Assembly: GCA_028711215.1 (NCBI GenBank)
Contig: JAQTSO010000005.1
Span: forward strand, 1-64,000
Direction: 5' to 3'
Length of the DNA: 64,000 nucleotides
From: Endomicrobiaceae bacterium
Lineage (GTDB): Bacteria > Elusimicrobiota > Endomicrobiia > Endomicrobiales > Endomicrobiaceae
Position 1 is the stretch's first letter; every line of letters starts with the position of its first letter. This document shows, one piece after another, positions 41,179 through 51,252 of this stretch. Made by a program: the position numbers and the translations under genes. The notes under the pieces were generated by a model. The model searched no databases. It was not told where the DNA came from and saw nothing but the letters and a program-made list of their open reading frames with translations.

Positions 41179-41934
41179 ATGAGAAGACCGTTGATGGCGG
41201 GCAATTGGAAAATGCACAAAAATATACCGGAAGCGATTGCCATGGTAAAGGAGCTGAAACCGCTTATCTCTGATGTAAAAGATGTTGATATTTTAATCTG
41301 TCCGGTTTTTACCGCTATTTATCCTTTGTCAAACGAAGCAAAAGGATCAAATATTAAAATAGGTGCACAAAATGTTTATTGGGAACCAAAAGGTGCATTT
41401 ACGGGTGAAATTGCAGTAAGTATGCTTTCAGATGCAGGATGTTCTTTTGTTATTATAGGTCATTCTGAAAGAAGACAATATTTTTGCGAAACAGATGAAA
41501 CCGTAAATAAAAGGACAAAAGCAACGCTTAATGCAAATCTAATTCCAATAGTTTGTGTAGGAGAAACTCTTCAGGAAAGAGAATCCGATAACACATTCAA
41601 AGTAATTGAAAAGCAAGTTAGAGACGGGATTAAAAACTTTTCAAAAGAAGAAGCAGAAAAAATAGTTATAGCATACGAACCTGTTTGGGCTATCGGTACC
41701 GGAAAAACGGCAACACCTCAACAAGCTCAGGAAGTTCATGGATTTATAAGAAAAATCTATTCCGAAATGTATGGTTCAGACATAGCAAACAAAGTCAGAA
41801 TTTTGTACGGTGGGTCAGTAAAACCCGATAATGTAAGCGAATTGATGAAACAAAAAGATATTGACGGCGGACTTGTCGGCGGAGCAAGTTTGGATGCAGC
41901 CTCATTTGCAAAACTTGTAAAATTTAACGGATAA
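41179..41934 (+). CDS. tpiA: Triosephosphate isomerase
   Basis: RRPLMAGNWKMHK, IGHSERRQYF, AYEPVWAIGTGKTA, YGGSVKPDN. Confidence 0.98.
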   Translation: MRRPLMAGNWKMHKNIPEAIAMVKELKPLISDVKDVDILICPVFTAIYPLSNEAKGSNIKIGAQNVYWEPKGAFTGEIAVSMLSDAGCSFVIIGHSERRQYFCETDETVNKRTKATLNANLIPIVCVGETLQERESDNTFKVIEKQVRDGIKNFSKEEAEKIVIAYEPVWAIGTGKTATPQQAQEVHGFIRKIYSEMYGSDIANKVRILYGGSVKPDNVSELMKQKDIDGGLVGGASLDAASFAKLVKFNG

Positions 41935-41945
41935 AGGATATCAAA

Positions 41946-42530
41946 ATGCAAAATTACAGAGCAACTAATCCGGTATTGATAAATGTTTCGGCAAGACATA
42001 TACATTTGACAAAAGAAACTATGGAAATTCTTTTTGGTGAAGGATACCAACTTACAAAAACCAAAGATTTGCTTCAACCCGGAGAGCATGCCTGTGCCGA
42101 ACAGCTTACGGTAGTCGGTCCGAGAAATTCAATAGAAAAAGTAAGGATTTTAGGTCCTTTAAGAAAAATAACACAGGTTGAAGTTTCAATAACTGACACA
42201 ATAAGACTCGGAATAATTCCGTGCATAAGAGTGTCCGGAGACATCGCAAACTCACAGCCGATAACGCTTGTTGGACCAAAAGGCAAAGTGGATTTAAAAG
42301 AAGGATGCATAGTTGCAAAAAGACACATCCATTTTTCAATACAAGAAGCATTAAATTACGGAGTAAAAGATAAAGATTCATTGTCAATTAAATTTACAGG
42401 AGAAAGGGGATTAGTATTTGATAATGTTGTTGCCAGAGTAAGTAACAATATGATTTCAGAATGTCATTTAGATGCAGACGAAGCAAATGCCGCCGGTATC
42501 AAAAGCGGAGCAATGGCAATAATATTATAG
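41946..42530 (+). CDS. pduL: Phosphate propanoyltransferase (PduL-type phosphotransacylase)
   Basis: VLINVSARHIHLTKETMEILFG, AEQLTVVGPR...ILGPLRKITQVEVS, VAKRHIHFS. Confidence 0.94.
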   Translation: MQNYRATNPVLINVSARHIHLTKETMEILFGEGYQLTKTKDLLQPGEHACAEQLTVVGPRNSIEKVRILGPLRKITQVEVSITDTIRLGIIPCIRVSGDIANSQPITLVGPKGKVDLKEGCIVAKRHIHFSIQEALNYGVKDKDSLSIKFTGERGLVFDNVVARVSNNMISECHLDADEANAAGIKSGAMAIIL

Positions 42531-42545
42531 TAAGGGTGCTAATTT

Positions 42546-42980
42546 ATGAAAATATCTTTAGGAACCGACCATGCGGGATTTGATGTAAAAAGTAATGTTA
42601 TTAATTTTTTAAAATCGTTGGGGCATGAAGTTATTGATTGCGGAACTTTTTCAAAAGACAGTTGCGATTATCCTGATTTTGCAAAAGAAGTAGCAACAAA
42701 CATATTAAACGGCAAATCTGAAAAGGGAGTTTTAATTTGCGGCACCGGTATCGGAATGGCAATGGCTGCAAATAAAATGAAAGGAATCAGAGCAGGTGTT
42801 TGTTGGAATATGGAAACTGCAAAGTTAATAGCATTACACAACAATGCAAATATCATATGCCTTGGTGCAAGATTTTTGTATATTGAAGAAATGTTTGACA
42901 TGCTAAGAATATATTTGGAAACTAAATTTGAAGAAAGACACTTAAATAGAATTTTAAAAATATCCGATATGGAAAAATAA
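42546..42980 (+). CDS. rpiB: Ribose 5-phosphate isomerase B
   Basis: ISLGTDHAGFDVK, LICGTGIGMAMAANKMKGIRAG. Confidence 0.96.
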   Translation: MKISLGTDHAGFDVKSNVINFLKSLGHEVIDCGTFSKDSCDYPDFAKEVATNILNGKSEKGVLICGTGIGMAMAANKMKGIRAGVCWNMETAKLIALHNNANIICLGARFLYIEEMFDMLRIYLETKFEERHLNRILKISDMEK

Positions 42981-42981
42981 T

Positions 42982-43401
42982 ATGAAAAAAATTATTTGTG
43001 CATTTTTTTGTCTTTTATTTGTCACTTTAGCTTATGCATCATCTCAATACCTTGAAGAAACCCTGCAATTGATAAACGATGATAAAAATGATGAGGCAAT
43101 AGAAATAATAAAGCTTAATCTTATAGAAAATAAATCTGCAGATAATTATGTTTTGATGGGTATTGCATATTTGGAAAAGAATGATCCGAAAAATGCGGAA
43201 GAAAATTTTAAAAAAGCTTTGGAATTAGACAGAAAAACTGTATCTGCTCATTATATGTTGGCAATGTTGTATGAAAAAGAAAAAAGATATGAACAGTCAA
43301 TGGTAAAATGGGAAAAAATCTATAAATACACTAAAAATAAAAAATTAAAAAATTTGGCACTTAAACACTTGAAACAATTAAAAGGTATAATGACTCAATG
43401 A
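42982..43401 (+). CDS. Secreted TPR-repeat protein
   Basis: Signal peptide; TPR-like NYVLMGIAYLEKNDPKNAEENFKKALELD. Confidence 0.75.
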   Translation: MKKIICAFFCLLFVTLAYASSQYLEETLQLINDDKNDEAIEIIKLNLIENKSADNYVLMGIAYLEKNDPKNAEENFKKALELDRKTVSAHYMLAMLYEKEKRYEQSMVKWEKIYKYTKNKKLKNLALKHLKQLKGIMTQ

Positions 43402-43958
43402 AAAATTTGCTTTTACTATTTTTGATATTATTTGTTTCTTCTTGTGCTTCCGGTCCTGTGTACAAACAGGATTATGATTTTTCAAAGATAAAAACAGCAT
43501 ATGTTGAAAGCTCTCAAAGTTCAAATAACGCTGTCTTAAATGCAATTATAAAACAATTAATGATTAAAGGTTTTAATGTAAAAACTACCGACAGTGTAGA
43601 TGTTGATATTATTGTAAATTGTGTAGTTACAGAATATCAGCCAAGCAGGAAATATCTTGTAAGAAAACCACCTGAAGAACATAACCATACCAGAAGTGCA
43701 AGAGATATTGTTATTTACAATACTGACCCTATTGAAATCAGCGGTTCTTCCGTATATGATTTGGGTTCTGCATTCGGAATGGATGCCAATATAATAGCAA
43801 GCAATGCAACTGTGGGTGCATCTCTATACATTAAGGATGCAAAAACCGGAGATATCGTTTGGACAAATTCGTACACCTATGAAGGATTGGATTTATCATC
43901 AGCAATAGACGGTGTGGTAAGGTATATTTTAAAATCATTTCCACCAATCAAAAAATAG
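43398..43958 (+). CDS. Putative lipoprotein
   Basis: Signal peptide and lipobox LFVSSCASG; hypothetical otherwise. Confidence 0.65.
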   Translation: MKNLLLLFLILFVSSCASGPVYKQDYDFSKIKTAYVESSQSSNNAVLNAIIKQLMIKGFNVKTTDSVDVDIIVNCVVTEYQPSRKYLVRKPPEEHNHTRSARDIVIYNTDPIEISGSSVYDLGSAFGMDANIIASNATVGASLYIKDAKTGDIVWTNSYTYEGLDLSSAIDGVVRYILKSFPPIKK

Positions 43959-43972
43959 AGGCAGGTATTTAT

Positions 43973-45322
43973 ATGAAAAAATTTATTTTGATTATTTTTG
44001 TGTTGTTTGTTGTATGTCAAATTGCGGATGCGGTTTCCGTAACAATTTACAATAATGACCTTGCATTGGTCAGAGATACAAAAACTATAAAATTGGTAAA
44101 AGGTGTTCAAAACATTGAAATTGATAATGTCGCATCTAAAATTGATGCCACAAGCGTTTTGCCAAAATTTCTATCTAACACAAATAAAATCAAAATTTTA
44201 GAACAGAATTTCGATTTTGATTTGGTAAATACGGATAAATTACTCAGCAAATATATCGGAGAAAATATAGAGATTGAACGAACAGGGGAAGACAAAAGGG
44301 GAAAACTAACAGGAAAACTCCTTGCGACTTACGGTGGTTTGGTTGTACAAACTGAAAATAAACTAGTACTAAATCCTCAAGGAGAAATATCTTTGTCAAA
44401 ACTTCCTGAAGATTTAAGATTAAAACCTACTTTAATATGGCTTTTGGAAAGTGAAGTTGAAGGTAATAACCAGCTTGAAGTTTCTTACCAAACAAGCGGA
44501 ATAGGCTGGAATGCCGACTATGTTTTGGTAACAAATGAAAAAGATACTCTTGCAGATATTACCGGTTGGGTAACAATAAATAATAATTGCGGGGCAACAT
44601 TCAAAGATGCCGGATTAAAACTTGTCGCCGGAGACATTAACAGAGTGCCTCAAAACAGATATTCCCAAAAAAGAATGATGGCTCCTCTTATGGCAATGGA
44701 AGCAAACGTTAACGACTCTTCTTTTGAAGAAAAATCTTTTTTTGAATATCACATATATGAACTTCAAAGAAAATCAACTTTAAAAGACAGAGAAATAAAG
44801 CAGATTGAATTTACAAGTGCAAAAAACATACCGGTAAAAAAAGTTTTTACATATAATGCAGGCTTAGATCCTGTAAAAGTTAAAGTAAGTCTTGATTTCA
44901 AAAATTCAAAAGAAAATAATTTGGGAATCCCTCTGCCTAAAGGAAGAATCAGAGTAAGTAAATATGATGCCGATTCAATAGAATTTATAGGTGAGGATAA
45001 TATTGACCATACCGCAAAAGACGCGAAGGTCTCGATTGATATCGGAAATGCTTTTGATATAACCGGAACAAAAACTCAGACAGATAATAAAACTGAAGGA
45101 AAAACATCTTATCAAAGTTTTTCTATAAAGATAAAAAACAGTAAAAATACGCCTGTTGAAGTAAATATCGTTGAAACTTTAAACGCATGGCGTAACTGGG
45201 AAATAAGAGAAAATTCCGTTCCGTTTACAAAAAAAGATAAATCAACAATTGAATTTTTGATTACTGTACCGGCAAACAGCGAAAAAGAAGTTAAATATAC
45301 CGTAAAATACTGGTGGAAATAA
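43973..45322 (+). CDS. DUF4139-like secreted protein
   Basis: Signal peptide; VTIYNNDLALVRDTKTIKLVKGVQNIEIDNVASKIDATSV and NQLEVSYQTSGIGWNADYVL. Confidence 0.75.
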   Translation: MKKFILIIFVLFVVCQIADAVSVTIYNNDLALVRDTKTIKLVKGVQNIEIDNVASKIDATSVLPKFLSNTNKIKILEQNFDFDLVNTDKLLSKYIGENIEIERTGEDKRGKLTGKLLATYGGLVVQTENKLVLNPQGEISLSKLPEDLRLKPTLIWLLESEVEGNNQLEVSYQTSGIGWNADYVLVTNEKDTLADITGWVTINNNCGATFKDAGLKLVAGDINRVPQNRYSQKRMMAPLMAMEANVNDSSFEEKSFFEYHIYELQRKSTLKDREIKQIEFTSAKNIPVKKVFTYNAGLDPVKVKVSLDFKNSKENNLGIPLPKGRIRVSKYDADSIEFIGEDNIDHTAKDAKVSIDIGNAFDITGTKTQTDNKTEGKTSYQSFSIKIKNSKNTPVEVNIVETLNAWRNWEIRENSVPFTKKDKSTIEFLITVPANSEKEVKYTVKYWWK

Positions 45323-45334
45323 GGATTTTATGTT

Positions 45335-45979
45335 ATGGCAAAAATAAATATTGCTAATATTATAGAGCATACGCTGTTATCACCGGTTGCAACTGTTGCT
45401 GATTTCAAAAAATTATGCGATGAAGCTGTTGCTAACAATTTTTATGCTGTATGTGTTCCGCCATTTATTGTGAAAAGTTGTAAAGATGCGCTTATACAGA
45501 CTGATGTTAAAATCTGCTCTGTTGTAGGATTTCCGTTAGGTTATAGTTTTCATTTAACTAAGGTGCTTGAAGCAAAACAATTAATAAATTTAGGAGCAGA
45601 TGAAGTGGATTGTGTCATTAATTTGTCTGCACTGAAATCAAAAGATTTCAGTTATATTGAAAATGAAATCAAACTTTTAAGAAAAGCAACTACAAAAAAA
45701 ACATTAAAAATAATTATAGAAACTGCATATTTATCAGAACACGAAAAAATTAAAATAACAAAACTGGTTTTAAAATCGGGGGCAGATTTTATAAAAACCT
45801 CAACAGGATTTGCCGGTAAAGGTGCCGATGTTGAAGATATAAAATTAATAAAATCAATAATCGGTAATAATATGAGAATTAAAGCTTCCGGGGGCATATC
45901 GGCATACGGACAGGCAGTAGCAATGATTAATGCCGGAGCAAGCAGAATAGGCACATCTAAAAGTTTAGAAATTATATAA
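45335..45979 (+). CDS. deoC: Deoxyribose-phosphate aldolase
   Basis: IIEHTLLSPVAT, VVGFPLG, EVDCVINLSALKS, FIKTSTGF, RIKASGGIS. Confidence 0.95.
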   Translation: MAKINIANIIEHTLLSPVATVADFKKLCDEAVANNFYAVCVPPFIVKSCKDALIQTDVKICSVVGFPLGYSFHLTKVLEAKQLINLGADEVDCVINLSALKSKDFSYIENEIKLLRKATTKKTLKIIIETAYLSEHEKIKITKLVLKSGADFIKTSTGFAGKGADVEDIKLIKSIIGNNMRIKASGGISAYGQAVAMINAGASRIGTSKSLEII

Positions 45980-46002
45980 TTAAAATATATGGGGGAAGTT
46001 TC

Positions 46003-46827
46003 ATGGAAATGGGAGATTTAAAAATTGTATCTGCATCTGTCAGAAAGGACATATTAAAGATGCTTGAACTTGCCGGTTCAGGTCATCCCGGAGGGAGTTT
46101 ATCATCTGTTGAATTACTTGTAGATTTATATTTCAAACATATGAAATTTGACCCTAAAAATCCAAAGGACAAAAACAGAGATTATTTTATACTCTCAAAA
46201 GGACATGCCTGTCCTGTTTTATACTCCGTTCTTGCTCAGTTGGAATGCATAAATGGCGATGAACTTTGCACGCTCAGACAGTCAGGAAGCAGATTACAAG
46301 GGCATCCTGCATCCGATAAAGGATTACCCGGGGTAGAGGTTTCAACCGGTTCTCTGGGATATGGTCTTTCTATAGGTGTCGGAATTGCAAAAGGAATGAA
46401 AACATTAAAACAAACAAACAGAGTTTACGTATTGATGGGTGACGGAGAACAACAGGAAGGAACCATTTGGGAAGCTGCAATGTCTGCATCCCATTTCAAA
46501 CTTGATAATTTATGTGCAATTGTTGACTGCAACGGATTACAAATAGACGGAACGGTTGATAAAGTTTTAAACATAAATCCGATAACAGATAAATATGAGT
46601 CTTTCGGCTGGAATGTCATATCAATAGACGGTCATGATTTGTCACAGATTGATAAAGCATACAGCGATGCAAAATTGCAGAAAGATAAACCTACCGTAAT
46701 AATAGCAAAAACCGTTAAGGGCAAAGGAGTATCTTTTATGGAAAATATTGCAGACTGGCACGGCAAAACTCCATCTAAGGAACAAATGTTAAAAGCAATA
46801 AGTGAAATAGACGCATCAATAAAATAA
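46003..46827 (+). CDS. Transketolase, N-terminal subunit
   Basis: SGHPGGSLSSVELLVDLYF, LSKGHACPVLYSVL, LMGDGEQQEGTIWEAAM. Confidence 0.96.
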   Translation: MEMGDLKIVSASVRKDILKMLELAGSGHPGGSLSSVELLVDLYFKHMKFDPKNPKDKNRDYFILSKGHACPVLYSVLAQLECINGDELCTLRQSGSRLQGHPASDKGLPGVEVSTGSLGYGLSIGVGIAKGMKTLKQTNRVYVLMGDGEQQEGTIWEAAMSASHFKLDNLCAIVDCNGLQIDGTVDKVLNINPITDKYESFGWNVISIDGHDLSQIDKAYSDAKLQKDKPTVIIAKTVKGKGVSFMENIADWHGKTPSKEQMLKAISEIDASIK

Positions 46828-46849
46828 ATCAATAATATAGAGGAAAATC

Positions 46850-47800
46850 ATGGTTAAGGTTTACGGTAATAAAGCAACAAGATTTGGTTTTGGGGAAGCT
46901 CTTGTTGAACTTGGTAAAAAAGATGAAAAAATTTTTGTGTTAGGGGCAGATACTGCTTCATCAGTTGCAATCAACGGCTTTCAGGATGCTTTTCCTGACA
47001 GATTTGCAAATGTCGGAATAGCGGAATCCAATTTGATTGGTATTGCATCAGGACTTGCTTTAGCAGGTTTTATTCCGTTTGTTGCCACCTATGGAGTTTT
47101 TGCTTCCGGCAGACCATGGGAACAAATCAGAACAACCGTATGTTATTCAAATTTAAATGTTAAAATAGGCGGATCTCACTCAGGACTTATGGTTGGCCCT
47201 GACGGAGCAACTCACCAGGCATTAGAGGAAATTGCAATAATGAGATGTCTTCCTAAAATGACTGTGATATCTCCTTGTGATGTTATTGAAACAAAAAAAG
47301 CAACTATTGCCGGTGCTTATCATAAAGGTCCTGTTTACATCAGATATGGCAGAGAAAATATTCCGATTTTAACAGAAGAACAAACACCTTTTGAGATAGG
47401 TAAAGCCCAAGTTTTCAAACAAGGAAAAGATGTTTGCATAATGGCAACAGGAACGATGGTTTATGAAGCTCTTATGGCGTCCGAAATACTGGAAAAAGAA
47501 GGAATACAAGCAAAAGTTTTAAACATACATACAATTAAGCCGATAGATGAAAAAGCAATAATTGACTGTGCAAAAGAATGCGGAGCAATTGTTACTGCTG
47601 AAGAACATCAAATTTTCGGCGGTTTTGGTTCGGCAGTTGCCGAAGTTGTTGTCAGAAATATGCCGGTTCCGATGGAATTTGTCGGCATGAATGACTGTTT
47701 TGGAGAATCAGGAAAACCTGCAGATTTAATGATAAAGTACGGACTAAAAGATGTTAATATTGTTAAGGCAGTTAAAAAAGTTCTTTTAAGAAAATCATAA
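46850..47800 (+). CDS. Transketolase, C-terminal subunit
   Basis: GFGEALVELGKKDEKIFVLGADTASSV, FANVGIAESNLIGIASGLALAGFIPF. Confidence 0.96.
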   Translation: MVKVYGNKATRFGFGEALVELGKKDEKIFVLGADTASSVAINGFQDAFPDRFANVGIAESNLIGIASGLALAGFIPFVATYGVFASGRPWEQIRTTVCYSNLNVKIGGSHSGLMVGPDGATHQALEEIAIMRCLPKMTVISPCDVIETKKATIAGAYHKGPVYIRYGRENIPILTEEQTPFEIGKAQVFKQGKDVCIMATGTMVYEALMASEILEKEGIQAKVLNIHTIKPIDEKAIIDCAKECGAIVTAEEHQIFGGFGSAVAEVVVRNMPVPMEFVGMNDCFGESGKPADLMIKYGLKDVNIVKAVKKVLLRKS

Positions 47801-47868
47801 TTATTGCATAGTCAAATAGATACAAGTGTATTCATATTGGCTAAAAACGACAGCTTTAAGGTGGAAAA

Positions 47869-49119
47869 ATGTCGGATACAAACAAGATAATATTAATAGT
47901 TTTAGACGGTTTGGGAGTCGGCGAACTTCCGGATGCTCAAAAATATAAAGATAAAGGTGCAAATACCCTTAAACATATTTTTGACAGTATGGATGAAGAT
48001 TTTACTTTAGATAATTTAGGCAAATTAGGATTATACAACATAGTAAAATCTCCTAACGGATATAAACCAAAAAAAATTGTAGGCAACTATGGTAAAATGG
48101 CAACATTGTCACCTGCAAAGGATACAACAGCAGGGCATTGGGAACTGGCAGGAATAATACTGGACAAACCGTTTCAAACCTATCCAAACGGATTTCCAAA
48201 AGACTTAATTGAAGAATTTGAAAAAAGAATAGGAACAAAAATATTAGGCAACTGTGTTGCTTCCGGCACTGAAATTATTCAAAGACTCGGGGATGAACAT
48301 TGTAAAACCGGTTATCCGATTGTTTACACGTCAGCGGATTCTGTTTTCCAGATAGCCGGTCATGAAGACCCTGCTTTTTTCGGATTTAAAAAACTTGAAG
48401 ATATTTGTAAAATCGCAAGAGAATTACTGCAAGGCGAACATTCTGTCGGGCGAGTTATTGCAAGACCTTTCATCTCAATAAACAACGAATATGTACGTAC
48501 ACCCAGAAGGTTTGACCTTTCACTGGTTCCGACTGAAATAACTGTACTGGATAAAATAAAAAATACAGGCGGGAACGTAATCGCCGTAGGTAAAATATCG
48601 GATATATTTGCAAAAAAAGGTATAACTTTAGAAAAACATACAAACGGCAATGTAATCGGAATCACAAACACAATAGAATATATTATTGAACCTAAAAAAA
48701 TAAAAGGACTGGCTCACGGACTTTCTGAAGAAACACCCGAAACAGACCCTTTTAAGAAAAATTTAATATTTACAAATTTAGTTGACTTTGATATGTTATG
48801 GGGTCACAGAAGAGACGTAAATCTTTATGCCCAAGGGCTTAAATTTTTCGACAGACAACTGCCAAGTATAATGGATGCAATGGCAGAAGACGATATACTG
48901 ATTATCACCGCCGACCACGGATGCGACCCGACTTATACAAAACACACAGACCATACAAGAGAATATGTTCCTTTACTTGTCTACGGAAAAAATTTAAAAC
49001 AGAATATTAATCTGGGAACAAGAAAAACCTTGGCGGACATTGCACAGACAATTGCCGATATTTTTGAATTAAGCCCGATGAAAAACGGTAAAAGTTTTAA
49101 GGATGAAATAGAATTATGA
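47869..49119 (+). CDS. deoB: Phosphopentomutase
   Basis: IILIVLDGLGVGELPDA, DTTAGHWELAG, YTSADSVFQIAGHE, ITADHGCDPTYTKHTDHTREYVPLLVYG. Confidence 0.96.
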   Translation: MSDTNKIILIVLDGLGVGELPDAQKYKDKGANTLKHIFDSMDEDFTLDNLGKLGLYNIVKSPNGYKPKKIVGNYGKMATLSPAKDTTAGHWELAGIILDKPFQTYPNGFPKDLIEEFEKRIGTKILGNCVASGTEIIQRLGDEHCKTGYPIVYTSADSVFQIAGHEDPAFFGFKKLEDICKIARELLQGEHSVGRVIARPFISINNEYVRTPRRFDLSLVPTEITVLDKIKNTGGNVIAVGKISDIFAKKGITLEKHTNGNVIGITNTIEYIIEPKKIKGLAHGLSEETPETDPFKKNLIFTNLVDFDMLWGHRRDVNLYAQGLKFFDRQLPSIMDAMAEDDILIITADHGCDPTYTKHTDHTREYVPLLVYGKNLKQNINLGTRKTLADIAQTIADIFELSPMKNGKSFKDEIEL

Positions 49120-49946
49120 AAAATTCCGATATAATATCACAATTAAAAAAAACAAAATCATATATTCTTAAAAATATTAAAACAAAACCTAAAATAGCCA
49201 TTATTACAGGATCTGGTCTTTCCGATATTAAAGATTTAATAAAAAATCAAAAAATAATTGCATATTCAAAAATCCCATATTTTAAACAAACGACAATTGC
49301 CGGACATAAAGGGGAACTTGTTGTCGGAAAAATAGATAACACCGATGTGGTTTTATTAAACGGGAGATTTCATTATTATGAAGGTCATACCATGCAGGAT
49401 ATTACTTATCCTGTACGGCTATTGAAAGAATTAGGGATTAACACAATCATAATTACATGTGCTGTCGGAGCAATAAATAAAAAATATTCCGTAGGCGATA
49501 TTGTTGCAATAAAAGATCATATTAATTTTATGGTTGATAATCCGCTGATCGGTAAACATTTTAAGTGCTTCGGAGAGAGATTTCCCGATATAAGTAATGT
49601 TTACGATACAAATTTAATAAATAAAATAAAAAAAATAGCCAAATCTAATAAAATAAAATTACAAACCAGCGTTTACTTTGCGGTCAAAGGTCCGTCTTAC
49701 GAAACTGCTTCCGAAATATCTGTTTTCGGCAGTTTGGGCGCAGATGTGGTTGGAATGTCGTTAGTGCCTGAAGTTATTGTTGCAGGACAAATGAAAATGA
49801 AAGTTTTGGCGCTTGCTTATATTTCCAACAAAACAGGAAATACTTCAAAAAAATCAATAACACATGAGGAAGTATTGGCCGTCGGCAGAAAAACCGGTAT
49901 AAAAATGGCAAATTTAATAAAAAATATAATAAGGGAAATCAGGTGA
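49116..49946 (+). CDS. Purine nucleoside phosphorylase
   Basis: AIITGSGLSDI, LNGRFHYYEGH, VKGPSYETASEISVFGSLGADVVGMSLVPE. Confidence 0.95.
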   Translation: MKNSDIISQLKKTKSYILKNIKTKPKIAIITGSGLSDIKDLIKNQKIIAYSKIPYFKQTTIAGHKGELVVGKIDNTDVVLLNGRFHYYEGHTMQDITYPVRLLKELGINTIIITCAVGAINKKYSVGDIVAIKDHINFMVDNPLIGKHFKCFGERFPDISNVYDTNLINKIKKIAKSNKIKLQTSVYFAVKGPSYETASEISVFGSLGADVVGMSLVPEVIVAGQMKMKVLALAYISNKTGNTSKKSITHEEVLAVGRKTGIKMANLIKNIIREIR

Positions 49947-51244
49947 GAGCATACGATATAATATTCAAAAAAAGAAATAATAAAAAATTAACACAAGAAG
50001 AAATATTATTTTTAATAAACGGATATAATAACAACAAAATTGCCGATTATCAAATGTCGGCTTTTTTAATGGCAGTATATTTTTCCGGCTTAGATGATGA
50101 AGAAACTTTTTATTTAACGGATGCAATGGCAAAGTCCGGAAAAATATTAAACTTAAAATCAATAGGAATAACTGCGGATAAACATTCTACCGGCGGTGTC
50201 GGAGACGGAACGTCATTGGTAATAGCTCCAATAGTAGCAAGTTGCGGTATTTACGTTCCTATGATGTCAGGAAGAGCTCTGGGGCATACAGGCGGGACTC
50301 TTGATAAACTTGAATCTATACCGGGATTTAATGTTAATTTAGACACTAAAGAATTTATTGATATACTGAAAAAGAATCAAGTTGCAATGATCGGGCAGAC
50401 AAAAGAAATTGCCCCGGTTGATAAAAAAATGTATGCATTAAGAGACGTTACCGCAACGGTAGAATCAATACCGTTGATTTGTGCAAGTATTATGTCAAAA
50501 AAAATAGCAGAAGGCGCAAAACATATAATTTTAGACGTAAAATTCGGCAACGGTGCTTTCATGGCAACATATGATGATGCAAAAGAACTTGCTTTAAAGA
50601 TGGTAACCATAGGAAAAATGTTTAAAAGAAAAATGACGGCCGTATTGTCAGACATGAATAATCCTTTAGGAAATGCCATCGGCAATTCTTTGGAACTTAT
50701 TCAATCAATAGAAGTGTTAAAAGGTAATCTAAAAAATGATTTTTATGACTTGTGTATAGAACTTTCATCTCTTATGATTTATTCTGCCGGAATATCAAAT
50801 AATAGAACAAATGCCAAAAAACTTGCCGCAAAACAAATAGATTCAGGTAAAGCTCTTAAAAAATTTAAACAAATAATTAAAGCGCAAAACGGTGATACGA
50901 AAGTAATTGATGACTATTCCTTACTCGGCAAACCAAAAAACACAATATCCATAAAATCGAAAAAAACCGGATATGTAAATTCAATAGATACAAGAAATCT
51001 GGGCATCGCATCATGTATGCTCGGAGCAGGAAGATTAAAAAAAGAAGACGTAATAGATTATACTGCCGGTATAACTATAAATAAAAAAACAGGCGATTTT
51101 GTCAAGTACGGAGAAACACTTGGACAACTTCATTTTAATAAATGCCGTCACTTGGCAGACATTAAAAAAATTATAAAATTATCGTATAATATTTCTGACT
51201 CAAAACCTGACAAAATAGATTTATTTAAAGATATAATAATTTAG
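49943..51244 (+). CDS. Pyrimidine-nucleoside / thymidine phosphorylase
   Basis: DKHSTGGVGDGTSLVIAPIVASCGIYVPMMSGRALGHTGGTLDKLESIPGF. Confidence 0.96.
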   Translation: MRAYDIIFKKRNNKKLTQEEILFLINGYNNNKIADYQMSAFLMAVYFSGLDDEETFYLTDAMAKSGKILNLKSIGITADKHSTGGVGDGTSLVIAPIVASCGIYVPMMSGRALGHTGGTLDKLESIPGFNVNLDTKEFIDILKKNQVAMIGQTKEIAPVDKKMYALRDVTATVESIPLICASIMSKKIAEGAKHIILDVKFGNGAFMATYDDAKELALKMVTIGKMFKRKMTAVLSDMNNPLGNAIGNSLELIQSIEVLKGNLKNDFYDLCIELSSLMIYSAGISNNRTNAKKLAAKQIDSGKALKKFKQIIKAQNGDTKVIDDYSLLGKPKNTISIKSKKTGYVNSIDTRNLGIASCMLGAGRLKKEDVIDYTAGITINKKTGDFVKYGETLGQLHFNKCRHLADIKKIIKLSYNISDSKPDKIDLFKDIII

Positions 51245-51252
51245 GGGATTAA

